A stretch of DNA of 64,000 bases from Calditrichia bacterium (GTDB lineage: Bacteria; Calditrichota; Calditrichia; RBG-13-44-9; J075), in contig JACKAP010000012.1 in the NCBI GenBank assembly GCA_020635015.1, positions 62,001-126,000 of the forward strand, given 5' to 3'. The notes under the pieces were generated by a model, which saw nothing but the letters and a program-made list of their open reading frames with translations, ran no database searches and had not been told where the DNA came from. Made by a program: the position numbers and the translations under genes. Shown one piece after another: positions 1-8,586 of the stretch (positions are counted from its first letter, which is position 1; the number at the start of each line of letters is the position of its first letter).

Positions 1-134
1 TCGCTGGCAATGGCAGTGTCGCTACCTTCGCCGCAGGCGACCAATGCCGCAAAGATCAGCACCGCACTCAGGAAGAACGCACCGCTTAACAAACGGGCCC
101 GTTGTTTCGATTTATTGGATTGATTGGATTTCAT
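1..134 (-). CDS. Lipoprotein, 5' end only (runs off the left edge)
   Basis: About 44 N-terminal residues are visible. There is a basic N-terminus, then a hydrophobic stretch ending in the lipobox L-V-A-C, so the product is predicted to be lipid-anchored after signal peptidase II cleavage at that Cys. The next residues (GEGSD) are small and acidic, as is common just after a lipidated Cys. An AGAGGTG Shine-Dalgarno lies just upstream of the ATG. The mature domain is outside the window, so no function can be assigned. Confidence 0.7.
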   Translation of the reverse strand, partial: MKSNQSNKSKQRARLLSGAFFLSAVLIFAALVACGEGSDTAIAS

Positions 135-364
135 GGTTCACCTCTGACTTAAAATAAATTGATTGATTGTTACTTCAGGCGTTGGCAGTGTTGCCGTCCC
201 GAAGTAGCCCCATTGAAGATGCGATTGCCCATAGTGACGCAACCGGGAATAATCTAAAATTCCCCGGCAGCACTTTCCAATAGAACGAAGGGACTAAATT
301 TAATTGGGAAAGAATATGGGGCATGGGGCGCGGTGTCTTATCAACTGATCTTTGATCATCGAGG

Positions 365-442
365 AGTGGCAGTAGTAGTGGCAGTGGCAGTAGCAGTGGC
401 AGTGGCAGGAAGTTGACTGCCACTGCCACTGCTACTGCCACT
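365..442. repeat. GTGGCA-word inverted repeat, copy 1
   Basis: The left arm is a run of GGCAGT/GTGGCA hexamers (about 365-408) and the right arm is the complementary run of TGCCAC hexamers (about 416-442), giving a long potential hairpin. The same family recurs at 28578-28690. It lies between the lipoprotein start and the response regulator stop. The rest of 135-484 shows only an AAACTGAAAACTG word run near 460-480. Confidence 0.8.
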
Positions 443-484
443 TGTATAAGCCTGAAATGAAAACTGAAAACTGAAAACAGTGGG

Positions 485-1129
485 TTACCGCTTCGGCAGC
501 AGCCGCTCTTTCAAAGCTTTAGCGACCGCCTCCGACTTGGAGTGGACGTGAAGTTTTTCGTAGATATTGCGCACGTGGGCGCGGATGGTAAAGTGGCTGA
601 CAAAAAGCTTCTCGGCAATACGTTTTAGATCGTAGCCGTGGGTGAGCAATTCCAGCACTTCCAACTCCCGTTCGCTGAGCTGGTAATCGACTTTCGGCGG
701 CGGGGCAAACTCGCGGAACAGCTTCAGCACCTTGCGGGCGATGTGGGGAGACATCGGAGAATTGCCGGCAAAGGCCTGATCCACCGCCTCCAACAGCTGA
801 CCGGGCATCACCGGCTTGGTAAGGTACCCGCAGGCTCCGGCACAGATCGCCTGGAAGATATTCTCGTCGTCTTCGAATACCGAAAGGATCACCACCTGCG
901 CCTGGGGCAGGCGCTGCTTTACCTCGCGGGTCGCCTCGATGCCGGACATGCCCGGCAGGCCGATGTCCATCAATACAATATCGGGTGGATGGATTTTCAG
1001 ATCCTTCAGAAAATCTTCCGCATCCTCATACTCACCGCTCACCGACACCTTTGCTGAAGCGCGCAAAATATAGGATGCTGCCATCCGCAAATCGTCATTG
1101 TCTTCTACAATCGCTACTGATATCACCAT
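485..1129 (-). CDS. NarL/FixJ-type response regulator (REC + LuxR HTH)
   Basis: A two-component DNA-binding regulator of 214 aa. Residues 1-120 form a receiver domain with the acidic pocket (E9, D10), phosphoacceptor D55 in LMDIGLPGMSG and the conserved Lys in LTKP (K105). Residues 150-210 form a LuxR-type helix-turn-helix (LSERELEVLELL). The start chosen is the ATG at 1129, which has AGGGA about 8 nt upstream and gives MVISVAIVEDN, the usual length for the family. A longer start at 1147 lacks a Shine-Dalgarno. No histidine kinase is adjacent, so its partner and targets are unknown. Confidence 0.9.
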   Translation of the reverse strand: MVISVAIVEDNDDLRMAASYILRASAKVSVSGEYEDAEDFLKDLKIHPPDIVLMDIGLPGMSGIEATREVKQRLPQAQVVILSVFEDDENIFQAICAGACGYLTKPVMPGQLLEAVDQAFAGNSPMSPHIARKVLKLFREFAPPPKVDYQLSERELEVLELLTHGYDLKRIAEKLFVSHFTIRAHVRNIYEKLHVHSKSEAVAKALKERLLPKR

Positions 1130-1452
1130 TGCCGCCAATCCCTGCATCGTGCCGTTTAAATGCTGCGCATTTTACCAGTTAACATATACCATTCATCGCA
1201 TAACCTGTTTTCATGGGCAAGATCGCTCTGCTAATCGGATGGAAAAATAGTTCATCGGCACTATTTTAAAAAATCACGCAACTTTGGAAAGCCGGGGATT
1301 ATTCCCGGGGATTGGCGTTGCCGGTATCGATCAACACCCGATTTCTTGATGTATTCAAATTTCATGATATCTCCCCAAATAGCCACAGAGCCACAGAGAT
1401 CACTGAGAACCCAAAACTGACAACTGATAACTGATTACTGACAACTCAATGT
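1130..1452. other. Gene-free stretch with short word repeats
   Basis: No gene is seen. Near 1382-1408 there is a CCACAGAGCCACAGAGATCA word, and near 1411-1446 a run of CAACTGATAACTGA-type words. Both families recur elsewhere (23644-23711, 24897-24970, 14262-14312). The remainder presumably holds the response regulator promoter, but no box stands out. Confidence 0.5.
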
Positions 1453-2274
1453 CTACAACTTCCCCAAAAGTTCCAGCCAACGTTCCCATCCATCCTTCCG
1501 GGCAGTTTTATTGCCCTCGGAGGCATCAGCCGCTTCACCGGCGCGCATGAAGCCGTGGCCGGCGTCTTTATAGATAACCGGCTCGAAGGTTTTGCCGGCA
1601 GCCTCCATCAACTTGCCGATATCCGGCAGCGAAGCGTTCACCCGGGCGTCATTCTCGCCGTAAAAGCCGTAAACCGGGCAGGATATTTTTGCGACCTGCT
1701 CCTCGCTTTCCGGCGGCGTACCGTAAAAGACAAAAGCGGCAGCCAGCTTTGTTTGTTCAGTGGCATAAGCGAAGGTCTGTTTTCCGCCCCAGCAAAATCC
1801 TGCCACCACGACCGTTCCGCTGGCGGCGGGCAGGGCGGAGACGTAGCCGAACACCGCATCGAGATCAGCGGTAATCTGTTCCGGCGAAAGATTATAGAGC
1901 GCCTCCCGGGCGGCGCTGCCGTCGGCAAAATCGCTGGTTTTTCCCCCGTCCGGCCCCATACCGGAAAGCAGGTCCGGGGCAATGGCGATATATCCCTGCT
2001 CCGCCAACTGATCGGCCACGCTGCACACCCAGTCGGTCAGCCCGCGGTTCTCGTGGATCACGATCACTGCCAGGGCTTTTTCTTTTACTTCCGGGTAGAC
2101 CAGGAACGCCTGCACACTCCGCTCGCCCTGGGGAATCGACACCCACTCGTGGTGGCGGGGAGAATCGTTCAGCCGGACGCGGGCCTCCTCCTGACTCAGC
2201 AAATTACCGCTTAAGAACAGCATCACTGCTGCAAACAATACAACGATAGAAAATGGATTGATTCGCCGTTTCAT
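1453..2274 (-). CDS. Exported dienelactone hydrolase family protein
   Basis: A 273 aa alpha/beta-hydrolase. Residues 1-28 are a signal peptide (basic start, long hydrophobic core, cleavage near LLSQEE), so it should act outside the cytoplasm. The DLH catalytic set is visible: nucleophile C161 in GFCWGG, D209 in GENDARV and H240 in AGHGFMRAG, with E75 in HENRG near the oxyanion site. The Cys nucleophile separates it from Ser-type esterases. Substrate is unknown; related enzymes open cyclic esters or lactones. It has no close operon partners. Confidence 0.88.
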   Translation of the reverse strand: MKRRINPFSIVVLFAAVMLFLSGNLLSQEEARVRLNDSPRHHEWVSIPQGERSVQAFLVYPEVKEKALAVIVIHENRGLTDWVCSVADQLAEQGYIAIAPDLLSGMGPDGGKTSDFADGSAAREALYNLSPEQITADLDAVFGYVSALPAASGTVVVAGFCWGGKQTFAYATEQTKLAAAFVFYGTPPESEEQVAKISCPVYGFYGENDARVNASLPDIGKLMEAAGKTFEPVIYKDAGHGFMRAGEAADASEGNKTARKDGWERWLELLGKL

Positions 2275-2335
2275 ATAATCTCCTTCATATATTTACCTTA
2301 TGTTGCGTGTTATGCTCCAAAATGTAATTTATGCT

Positions 2336-2456
2336 GTCATTGCGAGGCGTTTTGTGCCGAAGCAATCTCCTGCTTGGTGCAGCCAACTGCAGTTACACTG
2401 GGAGCGATTCGCCGGAGATTGCCGCGCCGCAAAATACACGGCTCACAATAACGACA
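2336..2456. repeat. TCATTGCGAGGCG...GAAGCAATC element, copy 1
   Basis: An imperfect inverted repeat of about 120 bp. The left arm carries the words TCATTGCGAGGCG and CGAAGCAATCTCCTG; the right arm carries GGAGATTGCCGCGCCG and a degenerate ACAATAACGAC. A second copy lies at 50928-51050. Words of this kind are a widespread dispersed repeat in several bacterial phyla. It sits between the hydrolase start and the DUF3565 stop. Confidence 0.75.
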
Positions 2457-2525
2457 CCTGTTTACCGCGTAACATCAGTATTTAAGATTGCTGATTACTG
2501 ACAACTGACCACTGTTAGCTGAAAC

Positions 2526-2927
2526 CTATCCCGGCAGCCCCTCCAGCACCTTATCCAAATCCAGCGTTTTAACCGCATCGACTGCCAGATCCCAGGCGCC
2601 TTCCTGGCACAGCCCCTTAATCTGAGCATATTCGTAAGCTTCGATCGCCGCCTGCAGGCAGGCGGCCCGCACCGCCTGGGCAATACGCTGCTGCTCGCGT
2701 TTTCGCGCCGCTTCGTTTTCCGTCATGTGGCCCTCCTGCCCGGATTCAGCGCAGACCTTGCACTCGACGACGCTGCCGATGAACCGCGTCCGCCCTTCCG
2801 GCGTGGTGATCCACTCCCGGTTCTGCCAGGGCGGATCGTGACGCATGTGCCGGGTGTGCCCGCAGGCCAGATCCGCCACCCAATCGCCGAGCTGATCCTG
2901 GTGAAATCCGCTGATGGTGCTTTTCAT
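2526..2927 (-). CDS. DUF3565 domain protein with helical C-terminal extension
   Basis: 133 aa. Residues 1-60 match the DUF3565 pattern (GFHQDQLGDWVADLACGHTRH, RHDPPWQNREW), with C22, H24 and H27 followed by a C-x-x-C pair near residue 57 that could bind a metal. Residues 70-133 form a second, Ala/Glu-rich helical part (AAIEAYEYAQIKGLCQEGAW) found with this domain in other genomes. The biochemical role is not established. The gene converges on the word-repeat block before the methyltransferase unit. Confidence 0.75.
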   Translation of the reverse strand: MKSTISGFHQDQLGDWVADLACGHTRHMRHDPPWQNREWITTPEGRTRFIGSVVECKVCAESGQEGHMTENEAARKREQQRIAQAVRAACLQAAIEAYEYAQIKGLCQEGAWDLAVDAVKTLDLDKVLEGLPG

Positions 2928-2962
2928 GATGACCTGATATCATTTGAAATTTTGTAACTATT

Positions 2963-3038
2963 CAGCCCGCGAAATACACGAAACAAACTAAAATGCTGAT
3001 GAAGAATCCTTTCGAATCTTTCGCGTCTTTCGTGGGCG
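2963..3038. repeat. Inverted element with CGAAACAC / TTTCGTGGGC words
   Basis: The left arm (GCCCGCGAAATACACGAAAC) and right arm (TTTCGCGTCTTTCGTGGGC) are near-complementary around an A/T-rich centre. Related arms occur at 17920-17950 and 26206-26286. Confidence 0.65.
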
Positions 3039-3117
3039 GAATAAAAAATAATTAAATTTTTACCAAATGATAATTTGCGGAATAATATTGATAAATTCAA
3101 GTGTGGTGATTACATAT

Positions 3118-3232
3118 GTTGATGGGTAATGAGTTGATGGGTGGATGGGTGTGGGCGCGTAGGGTAGGGTCGCGACCCTACCCTACATCTGTTGTTCCCC
3201 ATAAACCCATTTTCACATTAACCCATCAACCG
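3118..3232. repeat. GGGTTGATGGGT-word inverted element with TAGGGTCGCGACCCTA core
   Basis: Outer arms are runs of GATGGGTAATGAG-type words and their complement (ACCCATCAAC). The centre is the perfect palindrome TAGGGTCGCGACCCTA extended by GTAGGG/CCCTAC. The same architecture recurs at 30208-30307 and 35570-35683, and without the core at 5112-5220, 6690-6809 and 56705-56816. It directly precedes the methyltransferase unit and fills most of the gap after the DUF3565 gene. Confidence 0.8.
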
Positions 3233-3257
3233 TTTCACCAATGATGAGAGGACAACC

Positions 3258-3740
3258 ATGTTTACATATCTTGAATCCGACTGTGTTCCGCTGGAGGCGT
3301 TTCCTATCAAATGGCGCTGGCTGGAGGAAAACCATACCCCGCTGCCGGAGGCCGATCTGCAGACCATTCATCCCCTGAGCGAGGCAAAAGCGCGGGAGGC
3401 TTATGAATATAGCAAAAATTTCCAGGGGGGAAATTATCGCACCCGTTATCAGGAGATTGATGAATATCATGTGGAAGGCCGCAATCATGAACCCTTCTAC
3501 AACAATGCGCGCGAGTGGCTGCTGTCCCATCTCGGCAACGACAGCGGCATCATCTTCATCTCCTGGATTGAACCCTGGGCAATGGCAGTCGAACTTCGCA
3601 CCTTTCTGACCTATTGGGAGAGCTTTCTCTACCCGGTGGAAGATGTGGTGATCTGGCCGGCCCATGAACAGTGGGCATTGTTATTCGATTATAAGCAGCG
3701 CTTCTATTTTGCTCGCCGTAAGGATGGAGGCGCCAGATGA
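3258..3740 (+). CDS. Hypothetical protein, DUF2947-like layout, coupled to a DNA methyltransferase
   Basis: 160 aa, soluble, rich in Trp and aromatic residues, no signal peptide. The order of conserved-looking blocks (PLPEADLQTIHPLSE, then IIFISW, TFLTYWESFLYP, DVVIW) resembles the DUF2947 family, but this is a weak resemblance from memory. Its stop overlaps the methyltransferase start by 4 bases (ATGA), so the two are almost certainly co-translated. The function is unknown; a role with the methyltransferase is inferred only from coupling. Confidence 0.6.
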   Translation: MFTYLESDCVPLEAFPIKWRWLEENHTPLPEADLQTIHPLSEAKAREAYEYSKNFQGGNYRTRYQEIDEYHVEGRNHEPFYNNAREWLLSHLGNDSGIIFISWIEPWAMAVELRTFLTYWESFLYPVEDVVIWPAHEQWALLFDYKQRFYFARRKDGGAR

Positions 3741-5056
3741 AGACCACCCATCGATGCATCACCGGCGATGCCCGGAACATGCGCGAGGTGCCCGATGCCT
3801 CGGTGCACCTGGTGGTGACCTCGCCGCCCTATTGGCAGTTGAAAGATTACGGCACGGCGGGGCAGATCGGCTATCATCATTCCTACGAAGATTACATCAA
3901 TCACCTCAACCTGGTGTGGCAGGAATGTTACCGGGTGCTGCATCCCGGTTGCCGGCTGGTGGTCAACATCGGCGACCAGTTCGCCCGGGCGGCCTATTAT
4001 GGGCGCTACAAAGTGATCCCGATCCGCAGCGAGATCATCCGCTTCTGTGAAGCGATCGGCTTCGATTATATGGGGGCGATCATCTGGCAGAAGAAGACCA
4101 CCCTCAATCCCAGCGGCGGGGCCACGGTGATGGGATCTTATCCCCACCCGCGGAACGGCATTGTGGAAATAGATTACGAGTTCATCCTGATCTTCAAAAA
4201 AGCCGGCAAGGCGCCGGCGGTCAGCAAAGCAATCAAGGAACAGTCAGCGCTGTCGAAAGCGCAGTGGAAGGAATATTTCGCCGGGCATTGGTATTTCCCC
4301 GGCGCCCGGCAGCAGGAACACCTGGCGATGTTTCCCCCGGAACTGCCCAAACGGATCATCGAGATGTTCAGTTTTATCGGGGAGACGGTGCTGGATCCGT
4401 TCCTGGGCAGCGGCACCACCACGCTGGCGGCGATCCGCAGCAGGCGGCATTCGATCGGCTACGAGATCAACCCGGATTTTCTGCCGCTGATCCGGGAAAA
4501 ATTGGCCGGCGAGGCTGCATCTAATGAAGTGCGCTATCAGACGGCTTCCCCGCGGGAGGTCGATTGGGAAGCGGCAATCGCCCGATTGCCCTACCACTGC
4601 GTTGCGCCGGAAGCGGCGCGACAGCCGGCCGGCAAGTCACGGAAAAGATTCGGCTCCCGGATCAGCGTCGCCGACCGCCGGGAGACCCTGCAACCGGAAA
4701 CGTATTACACCGTCCGGGAAATCCACGACACCCACCTGATCCGCCTCAATGACGGCCGGGAGGTGCGCCTGCTGGGCATCAAGCCGGCACCGCAAACACG
4801 GGCGTCAGCCCTCCACTTTCTTAACACCAAGATCGGCAAAGGCCAGATCTTCCTAAAATTTGACACGGTAGAACACGATGCAGAGAAGCGCCTGCTGGCC
4901 TATGTCTACATGAAAAATAAGACCTTCATCAACGCCCACCTGCTCAAACACGGCATGGCCCAGGTCGACACCACCTACCCTTGCAAACACCTCGCAAAAT
5001 TTACCAACCTATGGAAAGCCGCCCGCACCAATCGTAATGACGCTGAAAAAGAATGA
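3737..5056 (+). CDS. DNA methyltransferase (beta-class, N4/N6) fused to a C-terminal SNase-like domain
   Basis: 439 aa. Residues 1-258 are an amino-methyltransferase of the beta class: catalytic motif IV TSPPYW (28-33) comes before the SAM-binding motif I DPFLGSGTT (220-228). TSPPYW is the form common in N4-cytosine enzymes. Residues 259-315 are a linker. Residues about 320-430 resemble staphylococcal nuclease: VREIHDTHLIRL, VRLLGI, then RLLAYVY and a late YPCKHLAKF. The Arg equivalents of SNase R35 and R87 appear kept, but the segment holding the general base (DTPE in SNase) reads KPAP, so nuclease activity is doubtful. No restriction subunit is adjacent, so it may be a solitary methylase. 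The upstream gene overlaps by ATGA. Confidence 0.82.
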   Translation: MKTTHRCITGDARNMREVPDASVHLVVTSPPYWQLKDYGTAGQIGYHHSYEDYINHLNLVWQECYRVLHPGCRLVVNIGDQFARAAYYGRYKVIPIRSEIIRFCEAIGFDYMGAIIWQKKTTLNPSGGATVMGSYPHPRNGIVEIDYEFILIFKKAGKAPAVSKAIKEQSALSKAQWKEYFAGHWYFPGARQQEHLAMFPPELPKRIIEMFSFIGETVLDPFLGSGTTTLAAIRSRRHSIGYEINPDFLPLIREKLAGEAASNEVRYQTASPREVDWEAAIARLPYHCVAPEAARQPAGKSRKRFGSRISVADRRETLQPETYYTVREIHDTHLIRLNDGREVRLLGIKPAPQTRASALHFLNTKIGKGQIFLKFDTVEHDAEKRLLAYVYMKNKTFINAHLLKHGMAQVDTTYPCKHLAKFTNLWKAARTNRNDAEKE

Positions 5057-5090
5057 AGTAAGGAGGGATTATAAAGGATTGTTTTAAAGT

Positions 5091-5270
5091 CCACGGATTA
5101 CACGGATTTGGTTATGGGTTAATGGGTTGATGTGTTAATGAGTTGATACATCAACCGATTGCGATAATATGTCCGTTTTTACCCATCAACTCATTCACCC
5201 ATTAACTCATCTACTCGTTCTTCTGCTAAACAGATGTTTCATTATCAATGTCAATCCGTGTAATCCGTGG
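5091..5270. repeat. Nested inverted element (ACGGATTACACGG outside, GGGTTAATGGGTTG inside)
   Basis: The outer arms are CCACGGATTACACGGATT at 5091 and AATCCGTGTAATCCGTGG ending at 5270. Inside them sits a complete GGGTTGATG / CATCAACTCATTCACCC element (5112-5220). Two repeat families are therefore nested concentrically. The outer family also forms arms at 23615-23779. Confidence 0.75.
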
Positions 5271-5286
5271 ATAAAAAAAGCAGTGA

Positions 5287-5928
5287 TCAAAACTGCGCAC
5301 CGATTTCGAATTTGATCTCAAAAGTGGAATGATCCTTCTTGCCGGCGATCTCTTTCGTAAAGAAGGTATAACGGTATTGGGGACGGATTGTGGCAAAATA
5401 ATTGGAGCGGGTGGTAAAATCCACCCCGAAACCGGCCAGGAGATTATAGGTGAGGCGGTACTCGTTGTCGAGTTGAATGGTTTCAAAGCGCCCATCGACA
5501 AAAATATTCTGCTCACGGGGGAAGTTCATGGCGTACATCACCCCGGACTGCACCAGCAGGTGGGGGCGGAAATCATCTTCGATATCATTGGTGAAAAGCC
5601 GCTTCTTGAGTTCGATATTCAGCGGAATGGCGAACATGCGGTTGCGGTCATTAATTTTATATGGATAGCCGTAATAATCATAAAACTGGAACTCATCATC
5701 ATCGCGGATGGCAAAGAATTCCAGACTGACCCCCAGGTGCATGTAGGAGGGAAGCTTGAAGCGATAAACCCCGCCCAGCGCCAGGCCGTTGGTGGAGAGG
5801 GAGAAGGAAAACACCCGCTCATTCTTGTGAGTCGGGATCGATTCCAGATCATCCGCCGGCTGCGCCGCCGCCGGTAAGGCGATCGCTAATAACACGCTGA
5901 AAAGCAGCCCATAAAACTTTGCGCTCAT
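5287..5928 (-). CDS. Outer-membrane beta-barrel-like protein
   Basis: 213 aa from the ATG at 5928, which has an AGGAGT Shine-Dalgarno. Residues 1-21 are a signal peptide (GLLFSVLLAIALPAAAQ). The mature part alternates aromatic and polar residues in short amphipathic strands (FSFSLSTNGLALGGVYRF, FATIRPQYRYTFF) and ends in a strand with terminal Phe (FEIGAQF), the usual signature for barrel assembly. It is probably a small 8-stranded barrel; no specific function can be read. Single gene. Confidence 0.7.
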   Translation of the reverse strand: MSAKFYGLLFSVLLAIALPAAAQPADDLESIPTHKNERVFSFSLSTNGLALGGVYRFKLPSYMHLGVSLEFFAIRDDDEFQFYDYYGYPYKINDRNRMFAIPLNIELKKRLFTNDIEDDFRPHLLVQSGVMYAMNFPREQNIFVDGRFETIQLDNEYRLTYNLLAGFGVDFTTRSNYFATIRPQYRYTFFTKEIAGKKDHSTFEIKFEIGAQF

Positions 5929-6012
5929 AAAGTGACTCCTGCGATAAAGGGTACTTATCAATGCCGATACATGGTGTTTGTCGGCAAACCATAGGTTTTA
6001 CACGCACAAATA

Positions 6013-6047
6013 AATAAAAAGCTCCCTGATTTTCCTAATCAGGGAGC
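6013..6047 (-). terminator. Rho-independent terminator of ssb
   Basis: On the minus strand an 11-bp stem (GCTCCCTGATT paired with AATCAGGGAGC) is followed by TTTTTATTTAT, 22 bases beyond the ssb stop. Confidence 0.9.
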
Positions 6048-6068
6048 CTGGGGTCATATATGCGTGAT

Positions 6069-6500
6069 TTAAAACGGCACGTCGTCGGGCGAGACATCCA
6101 TATCGGCCGGCGGCGTCATCTCAGCCGGCGAATCATCGGACATCCCCGAACTCATCCCGCCTCCCTGGGAATCCAGCAGCTGAAAATCAAACCCGACCAC
6201 CTCAGTGGTATAGCGTTTCTGGCCGTTCTGGTCTTCCCAACTGCGGGTCTGCAGGCGCCCTTCCACATACACCCGGCTCCCCTTGCGGGCATATTCCTTG
6301 GCCACCTCCGCCTGACGGCGCCAGAGCACAATGCGGTGCCAGTCGGTTTCTTCCTGCCAGTTGCCGTCTTTATCCTTGTAGCTGCGGTTGGTCGCCACGT
6401 TGAAATTCGCGACAGCCGCCCCGCTCGGGGTGAAGCGCACTTCCGGATCGCTCCCCAGCCGCCCGATGATGATCACTTTATTGACCGTTCCTTTGGACAT
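6069..6500 (-). CDS. ssb: Single-stranded DNA-binding protein
   Basis: 143 aa, normal length. The OB fold covers residues 1-110 (NKVIIIGRLGSDPEVRFTPSG, WHRIVLWRRQAEVA, GSRVYVEGRLQTRSWED). A Gly/Ser/Pro-rich linker follows, then the acidic C-terminal tip DDVPF that recruits replication and repair partners. The protein coats ssDNA during replication, recombination and repair. GGAGGGTG lies just upstream of the ATG. The gene is monocistronic with a strong terminator. Confidence 0.97.
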   Translation of the reverse strand: MSKGTVNKVIIIGRLGSDPEVRFTPSGAAVANFNVATNRSYKDKDGNWQEETDWHRIVLWRRQAEVAKEYARKGSRVYVEGRLQTRSWEDQNGQKRYTTEVVGFDFQLLDSQGGGMSSGMSDDSPAEMTPPADMDVSPDDVPF

Positions 6501-6689
6501 GAGACACCCTCCTTATTTTTTTCGGAATGGAGTTGTAATTAATTTAAAACGATTATAGCGATAAACAAACGATTTCCTTCCCCGCAGGCAAAAAGGCGGC
6601 CGGCCGCAAAGCCCTGCCCGCCGGAAGTGTCTGCCATCTATCTTATTATTAACCGGGAATCGCAAAAGTCAGAAAATTATTTTTTTTTG

Positions 6690-6806
6690 TGGATGGGAAT
6701 ATGGGTGAATGAGTGAATGAGGAAAAACGGACGTCGCATCATAATCTGTGCACCCATCAACCCATACACCCATACACCCATTCACCCATTCACCCATCAA
6801 CTCAAC
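6690..6806. repeat. GGGTGAATGAG-word inverted element
   Basis: Left arm of GATGGGAATATGGGTGAATG words, a centre with AAAAACGGACG, then a right arm of CACCCATACACCCATTCACC words. It fills the space between ssb and the glyS stop and is the same family as at 3118, 5112, 30208, 35570 and 56705. Confidence 0.75.
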
Positions 6807-8258
6807 TCACATCACCCGGTCCACCAAATAATTCATAATCTGATCCTGCGAAATCCGCTCCTGGGCCATACTGTCGCGCTCGCGCACTGTCACGCTGCCG
6901 TCTTCCATGGTCTGCCCGTCGACGGTGAAGCAATAAGGCGTGCCGATCTCATCCTGGCGGCGGTAGCGCCGGCCCACCGCCCCGGATTCGTCGTAGAACA
7001 CCCGGAAATGCTTGCGCAACCCCTTGACGATGTTCTGGGCGGTTTCCGCCATGCCGTCTTTCTTCACCAGGGGAAGGATCGCCGCCTTCATCGGCGCCAC
7101 CGCCGGGCTGAAACGCAGCACCACCCGCTCCGCTTCTTCCTCGTAGGCATCGGCCAGGGCGGTGAGCAGCAGGCGGTCGACCCCGGTGGAGGTCTCCACC
7201 ACGTACGGGATGTATTTCTCGCCGGCATCCTGGTCGAAATATTGCAGGTTCTTTCGGGAAAATTCCTGATGGCGAACCAGGTCGAAATCGGTGCGGTTGT
7301 GGATACCCTCGATCTCGCTCCAGCCGAAGGGGAACTTGAACTGGATATCGAAGGCCGCCTTGGCGTAGTGGGCCAACTCGCCCTCGCCGTGCTGATGGAA
7401 CTGGAGATTCTCCCGGCGGATGCCCAAACGCTCGTACCACGCCAGACGCTCCTGCTTCCAATATTCGAAGAAGCGCTCATCTTCTCCCGGCTTGACGAAA
7501 TACTGCATCTCCATCTGCTCGAACTCGCGCATCCGGAACACGAAATTGCCCGGGGTGATCTCGTTGCGGAAGGCCTTGCCGATCTGGGCGATCCCGAAAG
7601 GCAGCTTCTGGCGGGCTGCTTCCCGCACGTTGTGGAAGTTGACGTAAATACCTTGAGCGGTTTCCGGGCGCAGGAAGACGATATTGGCGTCGCTTTCCAC
7701 CGGTCCCATGAAGGTCTTAAACATCAGGTTAAACAGACGCGGCTCGGTGAGGGTGCCGGCGACGGTGGTGTCCGGCCCGATCACCCGGGCATACTGCTCT
7801 ACCGGGATACCACTGAGCGGCCGGATATCATAGTCGCCTACATCTACCCGGGCCTTCTTGAGTTTTTTAGTAATATATTCCGGATCCCCTTCCGGGAAGG
7901 CATACATCGGGCCGTCACCGGATTTGGGCACGTAGACCAGCAGCTGGTCTTCCCGGTAGCGGGCCTTGGTCTCCCGGCAGTCGATCATCGGGTCGGTGAA
8001 TCCTTCCACGTGGCCGGAGGCTTCCCATACCCGCGGATGCATCAGGATGCTGGCGTCGAGGCCTTCTACATCATCGCGCTCATAGACCATCGCCTTCCAC
8101 CATAGCTCCTTGATATTCTTCTTCAGCTCAATGCCCATCGGGCCGTAATCGTAGCAACTGTTAATGCCGCCGTAGATCTCGCTGCTCTGGAAGATAAACC
8201 CCCGGCGTTTGCAGAGCGAGACCAGTTTATCCATCGTATCATTTGCCTGATTTGCCAA
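6807..8258 (-). CDS. glyS: Glycyl-tRNA synthetase, homodimeric (alpha2) type
   Basis: 483 aa class II synthetase that charges tRNA-Gly. Motif 2 (FRNEITPGNFVFRMREFEQME) and motif 3 (STGVDRLLLTALADA) are present, and the C-terminal third is the anticodon-binding domain. The RRGFIFQSSEIYGG start region is typical of this type. I place the start at the TTG at 8258: AGAGGTG lies 5 nt upstream and the protein begins MANQANDTMDKLVSLC. The ATG 8 codons further in has no Shine-Dalgarno, and the longer ORF upstream reads through two repeat hairpins. Confidence 0.95.
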   Translation of the reverse strand: MANQANDTMDKLVSLCKRRGFIFQSSEIYGGINSCYDYGPMGIELKKNIKELWWKAMVYERDDVEGLDASILMHPRVWEASGHVEGFTDPMIDCRETKARYREDQLLVYVPKSGDGPMYAFPEGDPEYITKKLKKARVDVGDYDIRPLSGIPVEQYARVIGPDTTVAGTLTEPRLFNLMFKTFMGPVESDANIVFLRPETAQGIYVNFHNVREAARQKLPFGIAQIGKAFRNEITPGNFVFRMREFEQMEMQYFVKPGEDERFFEYWKQERLAWYERLGIRRENLQFHQHGEGELAHYAKAAFDIQFKFPFGWSEIEGIHNRTDFDLVRHQEFSRKNLQYFDQDAGEKYIPYVVETSTGVDRLLLTALADAYEEEAERVVLRFSPAVAPMKAAILPLVKKDGMAETAQNIVKGLRKHFRVFYDESGAVGRRYRRQDEIGTPYCFTVDGQTMEDGSVTVRERDSMAQERISQDQIMNYLVDRVM

Positions 8259-8347
8259 CGTTGCACCTCTTTGCTTGTGTAATTCTTGTGGTTTATAAAA
8301 ATTGATCGTATTGAACAAATTCTGTGGGTCTTTGAACTCACCCCCGG

Positions 8348-8403
8348 CCCCTCTCTTGAAAAGAGAGGGGAGAAAAGCTCCCCTTCTCTTGAAAGAGAAG
8401 GGG
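8348..8403. repeat. Two tandem hairpins upstream of glyS
   Basis: CCCTCTCTTGAAAAGAGAGGG (8348-8370, split here only by its GAA loop) is followed at 8380-8403 by a second stem, CCCCTTCTCTT with AAGAGAAGGGG. They lie about 90 bases ahead of the glyS start. They look like a dispersed repeat rather than a regulator. The rest of 8259-8586 holds only the CATCCAG block listed next. Confidence 0.6.
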
Positions 8404-8507
8404 CGGGGGGGATGAGTTGAAAATCCACTGGGCAATACTGACAGCACAACTATTTTAACACTATCTAATACTCATTTATTAACCTTCTCAACCCCCTTCA
8501 ACCACCC

Positions 8508-8550
8508 CAGCATCCAGCATCCAGCATCCAGTATCCAGTATCCAGTATCC
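8508..8550. repeat. CATCCAG/TATCCAG heptamer block
   Basis: Six or so tandem heptamers, first CAGCATC then CAGTATC. It is one arm of the family seen as a long array at 13266-13441 and as paired arms at 30750-30828 and 39617-39924. No opposing arm is seen here. Confidence 0.7.
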
Positions 8551-8586
8551 AACATCAAACCCCCAATTTAATCAAAATTTTCCCCA

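Noticed and set aside
8343..8405. T-box or attenuator in the glyS leader
   Set aside because: There are two independent hairpins with GAA loops, no T-box core sequence, and no T-run. They look like dispersed repeat units.
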